NCBI GenBank assembly: GCA_023434665.1
Contig: JAEYSM010000009.1
Location: forward strand, 87,993 to 151,992
Reading direction: 5' to 3'
Length of the DNA stretch: 64,000 nucleotides
Origin: Bacteroidota bacterium
GTDB lineage: Bacteria; Bacteroidota; Bacteroidia; Bacteroidales; Lentimicrobiaceae
The notes under the pieces are model-generated. The model ran no database searches. It was not told where the DNA came from and was given only the letters and a program-made list of their open reading frames with translations. Below are positions 17,714 to 26,201 of this stretch, one piece after another. Each line of letters begins with the position of its first letter. The first letter of the stretch is position 1. The position numbers and the translations under genes are program-made.

Positions 17714-20068
17714 ATGGCAAAGAAAAAGCAAAGTGGCACTGTTGATCTCAAGCACTGGCTTAAAAAATTCTGGATTCTTTATTTATCCATATTAGCGTTA
17801 GTTATTCTATTTTTTCTGGCTTTATCAGCCGGACTTCTAGGATTCATGCCTTCATTTGAGGAACTTGAAAATCCAAAAAGTAATCTTGCTTCAGAAGTAA
17901 TATCGGCTGATCAGGAAGTACTTGGCAAATACTATATTGAGAATCGTTCAAATATTCATTACTCCGACCTTTCCCCAAATCTGGTAAATGCAATTATAGC
18001 CACCGAAGATGCTAGGTTTCATAATCATTCGGGAATAGATGTAAAAGCTTTATTTCGTGTCACATTTGGAATATTAACCGGTTCTAATAAAGGTGGAGGA
18101 AGTACAATTACTCAACAATTGGCAAAAAACCTGTTTCCCAGAAAAGCCAACCGTACATTTATCGAGACTGTATATATTAAGATGAAGGAGTGGATTACAG
18201 CTATAAAACTCGAGCGTAACTACACCAAAGAAGAAATTATAGCAATGTACTTCAATACTGTCGATTTTGGAAGCAATTCATTTGGTATTAAGTCGGCAGC
18301 CAAAACTTATTACAATAAACTTCCCTCCGAATTGACCATTGAAGAATCAGCCATGCTTGTAGGAATGCTTAAAGCCCCTACCTGGTTTAGCCCTGTTCGG
18401 AATCCTGAGAGAGCAATGAAGCGAAGAGAAGTGGTGCTCAATCAAATGAGAAAGCATAACCATATTGACCAGGAAGAGTACGATTCATTGAGGGTTATCC
18501 CATTAAACATGTCTCATTTCCGTTTGCAGGATCATGCATCAGGAGAGGCAACTTATTTCCGCGAATATCTACGGCGCATAATGAATGCCAAGGAACCCAA
18601 AAGAAAGAATTATGCAGATCTTACGCTATACAGTAACGACTCAATGCAATGGGCTTCCAATCCATTGTATGGATGGGTGGAAAAGAATCCAAAACCTGAC
18701 GGCACTAGATATAACCTTTACAAAGATGGCCTGAGGATTTATACGACTTTAAATTCAAAGATGCAGATCTATGCCGAGCAGGCTGTAGCTGAACATATTG
18801 GGAAAGATCTTCAACCAGCGTTTTTTAAACATTGGAAAGGAAGAGAAGGCGCACCTTTTGATTTTCCAAGAGATGTTGTGAAAGAAGAAGCCACTAAGCT
18901 GCTTAGTTCCAGCATGAAACGATCTGACAGATATATTAAATTGAAAGCTTCGGGTGTGAGTGAGGACTCAATACGGAAATCTTTCAACACAAAAATTTCG
19001 ATGAAAATCTTCACTTGGTCTGGAGAGCGTGATACAGTAATGACACCATGGGACTCGATTCTCTATTGCAAGTATTTTTTACAGGCAGGTCTTATGTCAA
19101 TTGAACCGCAAACCGGATTTGTGAGAGCCTATGTGGGTGGTATAAACTACAAGCACTTTCAGTACGATCATGTTATGCAGGCAAAGAGGCAGGTTGGCTC
19201 TACTTTTAAACCTTTTGTTTATACACTGGCGATGCAGGAAGGCGATTTCTCACCATGTACCAAGATTGCAAATATTCAATATAGCATTGATCTGCCTGAT
19301 GGTAATAAGTGGGAACCTCGCAACTCAAGTGATTATAAGGAAGGGCAAATGGTAACTCTGAAGGAAGCATTGGCTAATTCAATTAACTGGATCTCCGCCT
19401 TTTTAATAAAAAGGTACTCTCCCATGGCTGTTGCATCTATAGCAAGGAAGATGGGAGTAACCAGTCGAATTGATCCGGTTCCAGCCATTGCTTTAGGCAC
19501 ACCCGATCTTACACTTTATGAAATGGCCGGTGCGATGAATTCATACGCTGCAAAGGGCGTTTACATTGAACCTATGTTTGTGACCCGTATAGAGGATAAG
19601 AATGGCAACGTTCTTAGCCGATTCGTACCACGTCAACAGGAGGCTATGAGTGAAGAAACAGCTTACCTGATGTTACAGTTAATGAAAGGTGTTGTTGAAA
19701 GCGGTACAGGTGTAAGATTACGATATAAATACGGTTTAAGTTATCCTATTGCGGGAAAAACCGGCACTTCACAAAGCCATTCCGATGGTTGGTTTATGGG
19801 TATTACCCCTGACCTTGTAACAGGTGTTTGGGTTGGTGGTGAAGATAGAAGTATCCGTTTCAGGAGTATATCATTAGGTCAGGGTGCTAATATGGCCTTG
19901 CCAATCTGGGCCTTGTACATGAAAAAGATATATGCGGATAAAGAACTGAATATTTCAATAAGTGATTTTGAAGCCCCATTACTTCCTTTGTCAGTTGAAG
20001 TGGATTGTGGTAAATACGAAGCCCAGAAAAAGAGAATTGACAGGGGTTATGATATGGGTGATTTTTAG
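17714..20068 (+). CDS. Penicillin-binding protein 1A (bifunctional peptidoglycan synthase)
   Basis: A 784-residue class A PBP with one N-terminal transmembrane helix (about residues 18-42). The GT51 glycosyltransferase domain has EDARFHNHSGID near residue 98 and GGSTITQQLAKNLF. The transpeptidase domain has S496-T-F-K499, S556-I-N558 and K682-T-G684. It polymerises lipid II and cross-links peptides in the periplasm. All catalytic motifs are intact. It is the third gene of the ricT operon (35 bp after gldH), so cell-wall synthesis is probably co-expressed with the envelope lipoprotein. Confidence 0.96.
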   Translation: MAKKKQSGTVDLKHWLKKFWILYLSILALVILFFLALSAGLLGFMPSFEELENPKSNLASEVISADQEVLGKYYIENRSNIHYSDLSPNLVNAIIATEDARFHNHSGIDVKALFRVTFGILTGSNKGGGSTITQQLAKNLFPRKANRTFIETVYIKMKEWITAIKLERNYTKEEIIAMYFNTVDFGSNSFGIKSAAKTYYNKLPSELTIEESAMLVGMLKAPTWFSPVRNPERAMKRREVVLNQMRKHNHIDQEEYDSLRVIPLNMSHFRLQDHASGEATYFREYLRRIMNAKEPKRKNYADLTLYSNDSMQWASNPLYGWVEKNPKPDGTRYNLYKDGLRIYTTLNSKMQIYAEQAVAEHIGKDLQPAFFKHWKGREGAPFDFPRDVVKEEATKLLSSSMKRSDRYIKLKASGVSEDSIRKSFNTKISMKIFTWSGERDTVMTPWDSILYCKYFLQAGLMSIEPQTGFVRAYVGGINYKHFQYDHVMQAKRQVGSTFKPFVYTLAMQEGDFSPCTKIANIQYSIDLPDGNKWEPRNSSDYKEGQMVTLKEALANSINWISAFLIKRYSPMAVASIARKMGVTSRIDPVPAIALGTPDLTLYEMAGAMNSYAAKGVYIEPMFVTRIEDKNGNVLSRFVPRQQEAMSEETAYLMLQLMKGVVESGTGVRLRYKYGLSYPIAGKTGTSQSHSDGWFMGITPDLVTGVWVGGEDRSIRFRSISLGQGANMALPIWALYMKKIYADKELNISISDFEAPLLPLSVEVDCGKYEAQKKRIDRGYDMGDF

Positions 20069-20114
20069 CCCTTAAGCTACGCTATTCGTTCTATTGCTTT
20101 GTAAAAAGTGATAT

Positions 20115-21425
20115 TCACTTCTCCATTTTTAGCTTTACCTGCCATTTTGCATCAATAACCAGCATCGAATCTATACTGATGTTACTTTCCCTGGCTTTCT
20201 TTTCGATTGCTCTCATCCAGTTTTTATCAGTACGAATGTAAGCTATCAACTCATCGACTTTCTTCCTGAATAAAATTTCTGTGGGGCTTCCGTTCTTAAT
20301 AAGGTAATAGACATTCTCAATAAATCCCCATCCTAGTGCCGGCAGTGTCGCCTCAGTACCCATTATAATGAATATATCATGGTTCTTAAGCTCAGTTTCT
20401 AAATCAATGTCACCTACTTCTATTGGCTTGGTATAACTATCAGGATAAATTTGCTTATTATAGAACCAAAAATGTTGGTCAGAAAACACAGCTGCCGGAA
20501 TTCCCTCATTAAACATACCCCAATAAAAGCTATCTGCTATAACAATGACAGATGGTTTTGAGTCACCATCTTTCACAATTATTTGATAGTTAGGATATGC
20601 TAATTTTTCTTTTTTAGGGGGATAAAGCAAATTCATGCCATCGGCAATATCATAATCACTTTTCTTCGCTTCCGATATCTCTACTTCATTCCAGACAATA
20701 TCAGCAAGCTCAGTTCCATTTACTCTTTCAAAATAGTTAAACAGAGAGTCAACTACCAGACACATTCCATAATGGCTCCAATGAATGCCATGCTTCGGAT
20801 ATAATGGGAATGGTGAACTCTCTTTGTTTGATTTAAAGTAAGTATTGAAATCGATGAAATTGATTCCTTTTTGTTCAGCCAGCGATACATAAGTGTTGAA
20901 ATTGGTTTTTCTGTCCTTCTCAAATTTCTTCCAATCATCAGGAAAATATTCAGGATAAAATGTCCCTTTACCCGCGGCAAATACTAGTAAAAATGTCTTG
21001 TTTTGGCTTTCAAAATAATCCTGAACCTTTTTAAGACGGCTCATTCTTTTTTCAATACTGTCATATCCAATATAATCTAAACCTGAGTATGCTTTAAGGT
21101 AATTTTCTTCAAATAAAAATTTGTCTTTGCCAATAATTACGCCATTTGCTTTAGCCTTATTAAACAAGTTGTAGGCCAGTTGATTGTTAAGCCGAATAAA
21201 GAAGTTTCGTAAACCAAAGTTATCATTTAGATACTTTTCTTCAGCTTCCTGGTATTCACCAGAAAACCATCCGGTAACTGAAAAATACGATTCTGCGGCT
21301 TTAACCACAGCCCCTTTAAGTGGCGTTTCCTTGAATATATGCAACTTAGACTGAAGTACAGGAATCAGCAACAGAAGAATTAATGTAATAGCAACACCAG
21401 TCAGTAATGTGGTTTTCCTTTTCAT
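20115..21425 (-). CDS. AlgX/AlgJ-like SGNH-type O-acetyl-transfer partner of an MBOAT protein
   Basis: A 436-residue protein with one N-terminal transmembrane anchor (residues 8-25), so the body should be periplasmic. It has the AlgX/AlgJ (DHHW-like) features: YPKHGIHWSHYGM near the middle and a Ser-containing VIADSFYWGM block resembling the SGNH nucleophile elbow. Such proteins take acetyl from an MBOAT protein and attach it to an extracytoplasmic polysaccharide. The MBOAT gene is 3 bp upstream in the same operon, which supports the call. Its last 42 residues (395-436) form a module also found at the ends of the proteins at 23028 and 24538 (see findings). The polysaccharide substrate is unknown. 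Confidence 0.8.
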   Translation of the reverse strand: MKRKTTLLTGVAITLILLLLIPVLQSKLHIFKETPLKGAVVKAAESYFSVTGWFSGEYQEAEEKYLNDNFGLRNFFIRLNNQLAYNLFNKAKANGVIIGKDKFLFEENYLKAYSGLDYIGYDSIEKRMSRLKKVQDYFESQNKTFLLVFAAGKGTFYPEYFPDDWKKFEKDRKTNFNTYVSLAEQKGINFIDFNTYFKSNKESSPFPLYPKHGIHWSHYGMCLVVDSLFNYFERVNGTELADIVWNEVEISEAKKSDYDIADGMNLLYPPKKEKLAYPNYQIIVKDGDSKPSVIVIADSFYWGMFNEGIPAAVFSDQHFWFYNKQIYPDSYTKPIEVGDIDLETELKNHDIFIIMGTEATLPALGWGFIENVYYLIKNGSPTEILFRKKVDELIAYIRTDKNWMRAIEKKARESNISIDSMLVIDAKWQVKLKMEK

Positions 21426-21428
21426 TGT

Positions 21429-22850
21429 CTAAAATCTAAAATAAATAAAAGGATTGAAACCAAAAGCTGTAATTGAACTTACGGAAAGAATCAATAAAAC
21501 AACTGATATACCTGCAATTGCAATGTGTCTTTTTGAAGAATAAAGACCATAATAAACTTGCTCCTGTATTTGTTTTCCTTTTCCTGTGTATGCAAAAAAA
21601 GCAAAAATAAACGCTATCACAAGGAATGTATAGAATTCGATATCGAAGCTCATCACCCTCACAAAATTAAAAGCAAACATTCGTTTAAGGAAAAGAAAAG
21701 CCTGAGGTAACTCCTCTATTCTAAAAAATACCCAACCTATTATTACTAGAAGGAAGGTAATTAACGTGCTCGGAAGTTTACCAATTTTTGCGTATACTTT
21801 TAAAAGAAATGCTCTTTCCAATACCAGGAACATCCCATGGTAGGCACCCCAAATTACAAAATTCCATGAAGCCCCATGCCACAAACCTGAGGCTAAGAAT
21901 ACCAGCCAAAGATTGAAGTACATTCTGGTTTCAGATACTCTGTTTCCACCCAACGGAATGTAAAGATAATTCTTCATCCATGCCCCAAGCGTCATATGCC
22001 AACGCCTCCAGAATTCTGTTATGCTTTGTGAGATATAAGGGTTGTTGAAATTTTCGGGGAATCGGAAACCAATCATTTTTCCAATTCCTATAGCCATATC
22101 TGAGTATCCTGAAAAATCGAAATATATCTGAAATGTGTAAGCCAAAATTCCAATCCAAGCTGTAATAGAATCGAGCTCCGAAAAATTTAAAGCAAATACA
22201 TTATCAGCATGCAATCCCATTTGATTGGCTATTAATACTTTCTTTGCCAATCCTATGATAAATCTGTAAAAACCTAATAGAAAGTTATCAAGGGTTTCGT
22301 TTTTCGATCTGTCAGTTATCTGGTCTGCAAGATCATGGTATCTTATAATTGGTCCTGCAATCAATTTTGGGAATAATATAATATATAGCTGGTAATCCCA
22401 GAAGTTTTTGAGTGGCCCATGTACTCTACGGTAAACATCAACTACATAAGTAATTGTTTCAAAAGTGTAGAAAGATATTCCAATAGGCAAAATGAGTTTG
22501 GTCCATTGAATTTCATTTGTTCCGAAAGCCGAAAGCAGTGAATTGAAATTTTCAATGAAAAAATTAGAATACTTGAAATAAAATAACAATCCAAGATTGA
22601 CTGAGACTGAAAGAGCAAGCATCAACCTTCGTTGCAGTTGATTGGTAGTCATTGACATCCATTTAACCAGATGAAAGTCAAGAAATGTTGTACCAAGAAT
22701 TACAAATATGAATCTTGGAGCTCCCCAACTATAGAAGAAAATACTGAAGACAAGTATTACTAGGTTCTTATATCTCTTATCAATTAGATGATAGGTTATT
22801 AGAAAAATTGGTAAGAAATAGAGCAAAAAGACAATGCTACTGAATACCAT
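21429..22850 (-). CDS. MBOAT family O-acyltransferase, AlgI-like
   Basis: A 473-residue polytopic inner-membrane protein starting MVFSSIVFLLYFLPIF, typical of AlgI/DltB-like members. It has the conserved WRRWHMTLGAWMKNYLYIPLGG and the catalytic-histidine segment LWHGASWNFVIWGAYHG. MBOAT proteins move acyl groups, usually acetyl, from a cytoplasmic donor across the membrane to an extracytoplasmic acceptor. It is the first gene of a two-gene operon with the AlgX-like partner (3-bp gap). Candidates are exopolysaccharide, O-antigen or peptidoglycan acetylation; the adjacent divergent GT-C-like genes favour a lipid-linked or surface glycan. Confidence 0.9.
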   Translation of the reverse strand: MVFSSIVFLLYFLPIFLITYHLIDKRYKNLVILVFSIFFYSWGAPRFIFVILGTTFLDFHLVKWMSMTTNQLQRRLMLALSVSVNLGLLFYFKYSNFFIENFNSLLSAFGTNEIQWTKLILPIGISFYTFETITYVVDVYRRVHGPLKNFWDYQLYIILFPKLIAGPIIRYHDLADQITDRSKNETLDNFLLGFYRFIIGLAKKVLIANQMGLHADNVFALNFSELDSITAWIGILAYTFQIYFDFSGYSDMAIGIGKMIGFRFPENFNNPYISQSITEFWRRWHMTLGAWMKNYLYIPLGGNRVSETRMYFNLWLVFLASGLWHGASWNFVIWGAYHGMFLVLERAFLLKVYAKIGKLPSTLITFLLVIIGWVFFRIEELPQAFLFLKRMFAFNFVRVMSFDIEFYTFLVIAFIFAFFAYTGKGKQIQEQVYYGLYSSKRHIAIAGISVVLLILSVSSITAFGFNPFIYFRF

Positions 22851-22881
22851 AAATCATAATGATTCTGATGTAATTTTTGGC

Positions 22882-22889
22882 CAAATTTA
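22882..22889 (-). promoter_or_regulatory. -7 box for the MBOAT-AlgX operon
   Basis: Read on the minus strand, TAAATTTG matches TAnnTTTG exactly and lies 32 bp upstream of the ATG at 22850, giving a leader of about 25 nt. No clear -33 box is seen. Confidence 0.4.
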
Positions 22890-23010
22890 TTAATAATTAG
22901 TTTCCTTTGCACTTAATTGCATTGCATAATTATTTTTCACAACAACCCTATGCCTCACTAATCAATTAGAGTTAACAATTGCGCATAATCATTTTTTATC
23001 AGCTATTAAC

Positions 23011-23018
23011 TACATTTG
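23011..23018 (+). promoter_or_regulatory. -7 box that fixes the start of the first GT-C-like gene
   Basis: TACATTTG matches TAnnTTTG exactly. Its last three bases are the TTG at 23016 that opens the longest reading frame. If the box is used, that TTG cannot be the start, and ATG 23028 or 23034 must be. Confidence 0.4.
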
Positions 23019-23027
23019 CAACAAAAT

Positions 23028-24581
23028 ATGAATATGAACAAATTATCCGTGCTAACTATCATTTTCTGCTCTTGTATAATGATAGCTATTCATATAGAAA
23101 AGGGGTTTTATAAATTGAATGACCGCATTATTGAGAGCGACGTTAAGCACTATTATGCGTGGATTCCTTCGGTACTTGTCTATAATGATATCTCACTAAG
23201 ATTTTTGGATGTTAACCCTGATAATAATAAAATTCATTTCATTACTGTTGACAGAACACCTGATGGTAAGCTTTATTTCAAAACTACAATGGGTGTTGCT
23301 TTGATGCAATTGCCATTTATTTTGCCTGTTCATTATTTCCTTAAATGGACCGGAAATATTGCTGATGGGTTTTCAATGCCATACAGAATTGCATTAATAG
23401 TCAGCAGCCTGTTCTATTATATTGTGGGTTTGCTCATGATTCGGTTTCTAGTATTAAGAAAAATGAAGCTTAATGACCTAATTGCGACGCTGACTGTTTT
23501 AATAATTGGATTGGGGACAAATATTGTTATTTATGTAGCCAGGGAACCCGCATTAAGTCATGTTTATAGCTTTTTCACTATAGGCCTGTTCCTTTTACTA
23601 ACCGATAGATTTATCAATAAAGTAAACTGGGCTAACGGTTTGTTAATGGGTTTTGCTTTTGGATTAGTGACACTAATCCGACCTGTGAATGCAATTGTTG
23701 GATTAATTCCTATACTATGGGGAGTGGCAAGTTTTGCCGATCTTAAAGAAAGGATTTTGCTTTATTTCAGAAATCCTGTCTCCACATCAATGATAATTCT
23801 AGGAATAATATTACTCTGGACTCCCCAATTAATGTACTATCAATACCTGAATGGGAGTTTCTCATTTCCCGGCTATGGAACCGGTGAAAGATTTTTCTTC
23901 CATAATCCTCAATTTATAAATCATCTATTCAGTTACAGAAAAGGTTGGTTCCTTTACACACCATCCATGTTTTTTGCAATGTTCGGATTCATTGTTCTGT
24001 ACCGGAATTATAAAACCATGTTTTGGTCGGTATTTACAATTCTGGTTATCATGGTCTATGTAAATTCAAGTTGGTATTCGTGGTGGTTCGGTGGCAGTTT
24101 TGGTCAGAGGGCTTATATAGATATTTTTGTGTTGCTGGCATTGCCGGTTGCTGCATTAATAAACAAGGGAATGAGCAAAGGCTTGCCCATTAAATTAACC
24201 ACACTGACTCTTATCTTTTTACTTGTCTTTCATAATATGTTTCAGGTTATGCAATATCTTAATAGTGCTATCCATTATATTGGAATGACAAAGGCGGCAT
24301 ACTGGGAGTCCTTTGGTAAGTTGTATCCGACAAAAAAATTCTGGGCCTACCTCGAGATGCCTGACATGAAACTGGCAAAGAAAGGGATATATCCTAAGCC
24401 CAAAAAGCCCATAGAGACCCAGGAACAGTGGGTGGAATTTCTTGAGAAAGATATCAGGAGTAATAAGAAAGCAATCCAATTTTTGAATGAAAAAGCAATT
24501 AAGCAGAATTTGCCTCTTGATACAATAATCAGGCGAGATGCCATTTATATTTATAAAACAGTTTATGCTAAACAAGAGTAA
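23028..24581 (+). CDS. Polytopic membrane protein, GT-C glycosyltransferase-like
   Basis: A protein of 517 residues from ATG 23028, with about 10-11 hydrophobic helices. After the first helix, a periplasmic-type loop has ESDVKHYYAW, resembling the acidic first-loop motif of GT-C enzymes (PMT/ArnT type) that use polyprenyl-phosphate sugars. No specific family is certain. The C-terminus is a soluble tail of about 80 residues ending in the shared module (24447-24578). It is divergent from the MBOAT operon and followed by the DUF2079 gene, which overlaps its end. Probable role: transferring a sugar to a periplasmic acceptor; the substrate is unknown. Confidence 0.6.
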   Translation: MNMNKLSVLTIIFCSCIMIAIHIEKGFYKLNDRIIESDVKHYYAWIPSVLVYNDISLRFLDVNPDNNKIHFITVDRTPDGKLYFKTTMGVALMQLPFILPVHYFLKWTGNIADGFSMPYRIALIVSSLFYYIVGLLMIRFLVLRKMKLNDLIATLTVLIIGLGTNIVIYVAREPALSHVYSFFTIGLFLLLTDRFINKVNWANGLLMGFAFGLVTLIRPVNAIVGLIPILWGVASFADLKERILLYFRNPVSTSMIILGIILLWTPQLMYYQYLNGSFSFPGYGTGERFFFHNPQFINHLFSYRKGWFLYTPSMFFAMFGFIVLYRNYKTMFWSVFTILVIMVYVNSSWYSWWFGGSFGQRAYIDIFVLLALPVAALINKGMSKGLPIKLTTLTLIFLLVFHNMFQVMQYLNSAIHYIGMTKAAYWESFGKLYPTKKFWAYLEMPDMKLAKKGIYPKPKKPIETQEQWVEFLEKDIRSNKKAIQFLNEKAIKQNLPLDTIIRRDAIYIYKTVYAKQE

Positions 24582-26196
24582 AATACTCAATCCATATAGA
24601 GGGAAAGAGAGGTTATTCACTTTCACTTTTATTTTGACTGTTGCCTCCTTTGCTGTATTGTATGGACTAACCTCATTGGTTCCGCATTCTCTTTTCAAAA
24701 CCCATGCCCTGGATCTTGGGATGTTCAACCATGCTATTTATTCATACGCTCATCTGAAGCCAAATTACTTTACTCTTGACATTTCAGGCGCCGCTATTCC
24801 TTATCTGGGAGATCATTTTTCTCCGATAACAATGTTGTATGCCCCCTTTTATTACGTATTTGGAAGTTATACATTACTAATAATTCAAATTTTAGCCATT
24901 TTATTTGGAGGAATTGGAATTTTTAAATATGCCCGTTTCAAAAATTACAGTAACTGGATCAGCTTACTCTTTATGATCCATTTCCTCATATTATGGCCAA
25001 TCTTCTCTGCATTATCCTTCGATTTCCATAATAATGTTGTCGCCGCCATGCTGGTCCCATGGCTTATCCTCTTTTTCGAAAAAGGTAATCTTAAATACAC
25101 TCTTACCTTTTTTATTCTTATTTTGATTTCCAAAGAAAATATGTCATTATGGCTCGCTTTTATTTTCCTTGGACTTCTCTTGCGCGAAAAGAATCATTAT
25201 ACCGGTTTAAGCAGAAAAACTGCAATAATACTGGCCGTTACCTCCCTGATCTATTTTGTAGTAGTGGTTAGTATCATTATGCCTGCTTATTCAAAGGGTT
25301 TAGGAACAAATCAATTAGGCCGCTATGACCATTTGGGTGGATCATTAGAAAATATAGTGATCGGCTTTTTCGAAAATCCTAAATATTATTTTACTCTCTT
25401 ATTCGAAGACACACTCGATTCGAATGCAACAGGAATTAAAAGTGGCTTCTGGTATTCATTCCTTATTGCTGGTGGGTTTGCTGTTATTTACCGACCAAAG
25501 TATATGATAATGATAGCCCCGATCATAGCTCAAAAAATGTTTTCCCAAAGTCATTCTCTTTGGGGAACCGGCGGTCAATATTCCATTGAAATAGTTCCTA
25601 TTATTAGCCTGGCTTTAGTATCGTTGCTTTTAAGCACCAGAAAGAATTACATCAGAGCAGTTGTCCTGGTGATTGTAATCATACTTGGAAGACCAAGTTT
25701 TAGTGCATTCAGGGCTGAACATTATAAGTCTGATATGAATATCTCTCAGTTAAAAGAAGACCTTAAAGTTATTCCATCAAAAGCGGTTATTTCTGTTAGC
25801 TCTGATCTTTCTCCTCATTTGTTTAGAAGAGATAAGATTTATCATTACCCAATTATTAAAAATGCAGAGTACATTGCTCTTCTCAAAAACAGAAGTACTT
25901 ACCCTTTACGAAAAGTAGATTTTGAAAAAAAAATAGAAAACCTTAAGAATGATCCTTCAGCTACCATATTGGTTGATAACAGTGATATGATCATTTTTAA
26001 AGTTATCCCTGATGACAGAACGTCATCCTACGATCCCGATTACCTTGAAAAAATAGAAGCTTTTGAAAAAAAGATCAGAGGATCTGAAGAAATGATGAAA
26101 GTGATGAGAGAAAAAGCAATCAGGCATAACCATCCACTTGACACTGTAATTCGTCATGATGCCATTTGGTTGTACAACAATGAAAAAAGTAAGTGA
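24538..26196 (+). CDS. DUF2079 membrane protein, GT-C-like
   Basis: A polytopic protein of 552 residues. The N-terminal third has the DUF2079 pattern (ALDLGMFNHAIYSYAH..., LGDHFSPITMLYAPFYY, LLIIQILAILFGG). About 10 transmembrane helices are followed by a soluble C-terminal segment from about residue 400. DUF2079 proteins are distant relatives of GT-C glycosyltransferases, with no assigned reaction. The start is ambiguous: ATG 24538 overlaps the previous gene by 44 bp, while ATG 24565 (MLNKSKILNPYR) overlaps by 17 bp and is more likely. The last 42 residues (26068-26193) are the module shared with the two proteins at 20115 and 23028. Confidence 0.75.
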   Translation: MPFIFIKQFMLNKSKILNPYRGKERLFTFTFILTVASFAVLYGLTSLVPHSLFKTHALDLGMFNHAIYSYAHLKPNYFTLDISGAAIPYLGDHFSPITMLYAPFYYVFGSYTLLIIQILAILFGGIGIFKYARFKNYSNWISLLFMIHFLILWPIFSALSFDFHNNVVAAMLVPWLILFFEKGNLKYTLTFFILILISKENMSLWLAFIFLGLLLREKNHYTGLSRKTAIILAVTSLIYFVVVVSIIMPAYSKGLGTNQLGRYDHLGGSLENIVIGFFENPKYYFTLLFEDTLDSNATGIKSGFWYSFLIAGGFAVIYRPKYMIMIAPIIAQKMFSQSHSLWGTGGQYSIEIVPIISLALVSLLLSTRKNYIRAVVLVIVIILGRPSFSAFRAEHYKSDMNISQLKEDLKVIPSKAVISVSSDLSPHLFRRDKIYHYPIIKNAEYIALLKNRSTYPLRKVDFEKKIENLKNDPSATILVDNSDMIIFKVIPDDRTSSYDPDYLEKIEAFEKKIRGSEEMMKVMREKAIRHNHPLDTVIRHDAIWLYNNEKSK

Positions 26197-26201
26197 TAGC
26201 C

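Noticed and set aside
23016..23027. TTG at 23016 as the start of the GT-C-like gene
   Set aside because: It is part of an exact -7 promoter box, and two ATG codons follow within 18 bases.
24219..24728. 169-codon minus-strand reading frame opposite the junction of the two GT-C-like genes
   Set aside because: It lies wholly antisense to two well-supported membrane-protein genes, has no recognisable domain or start context, and spans their junction as a chance open frame would.
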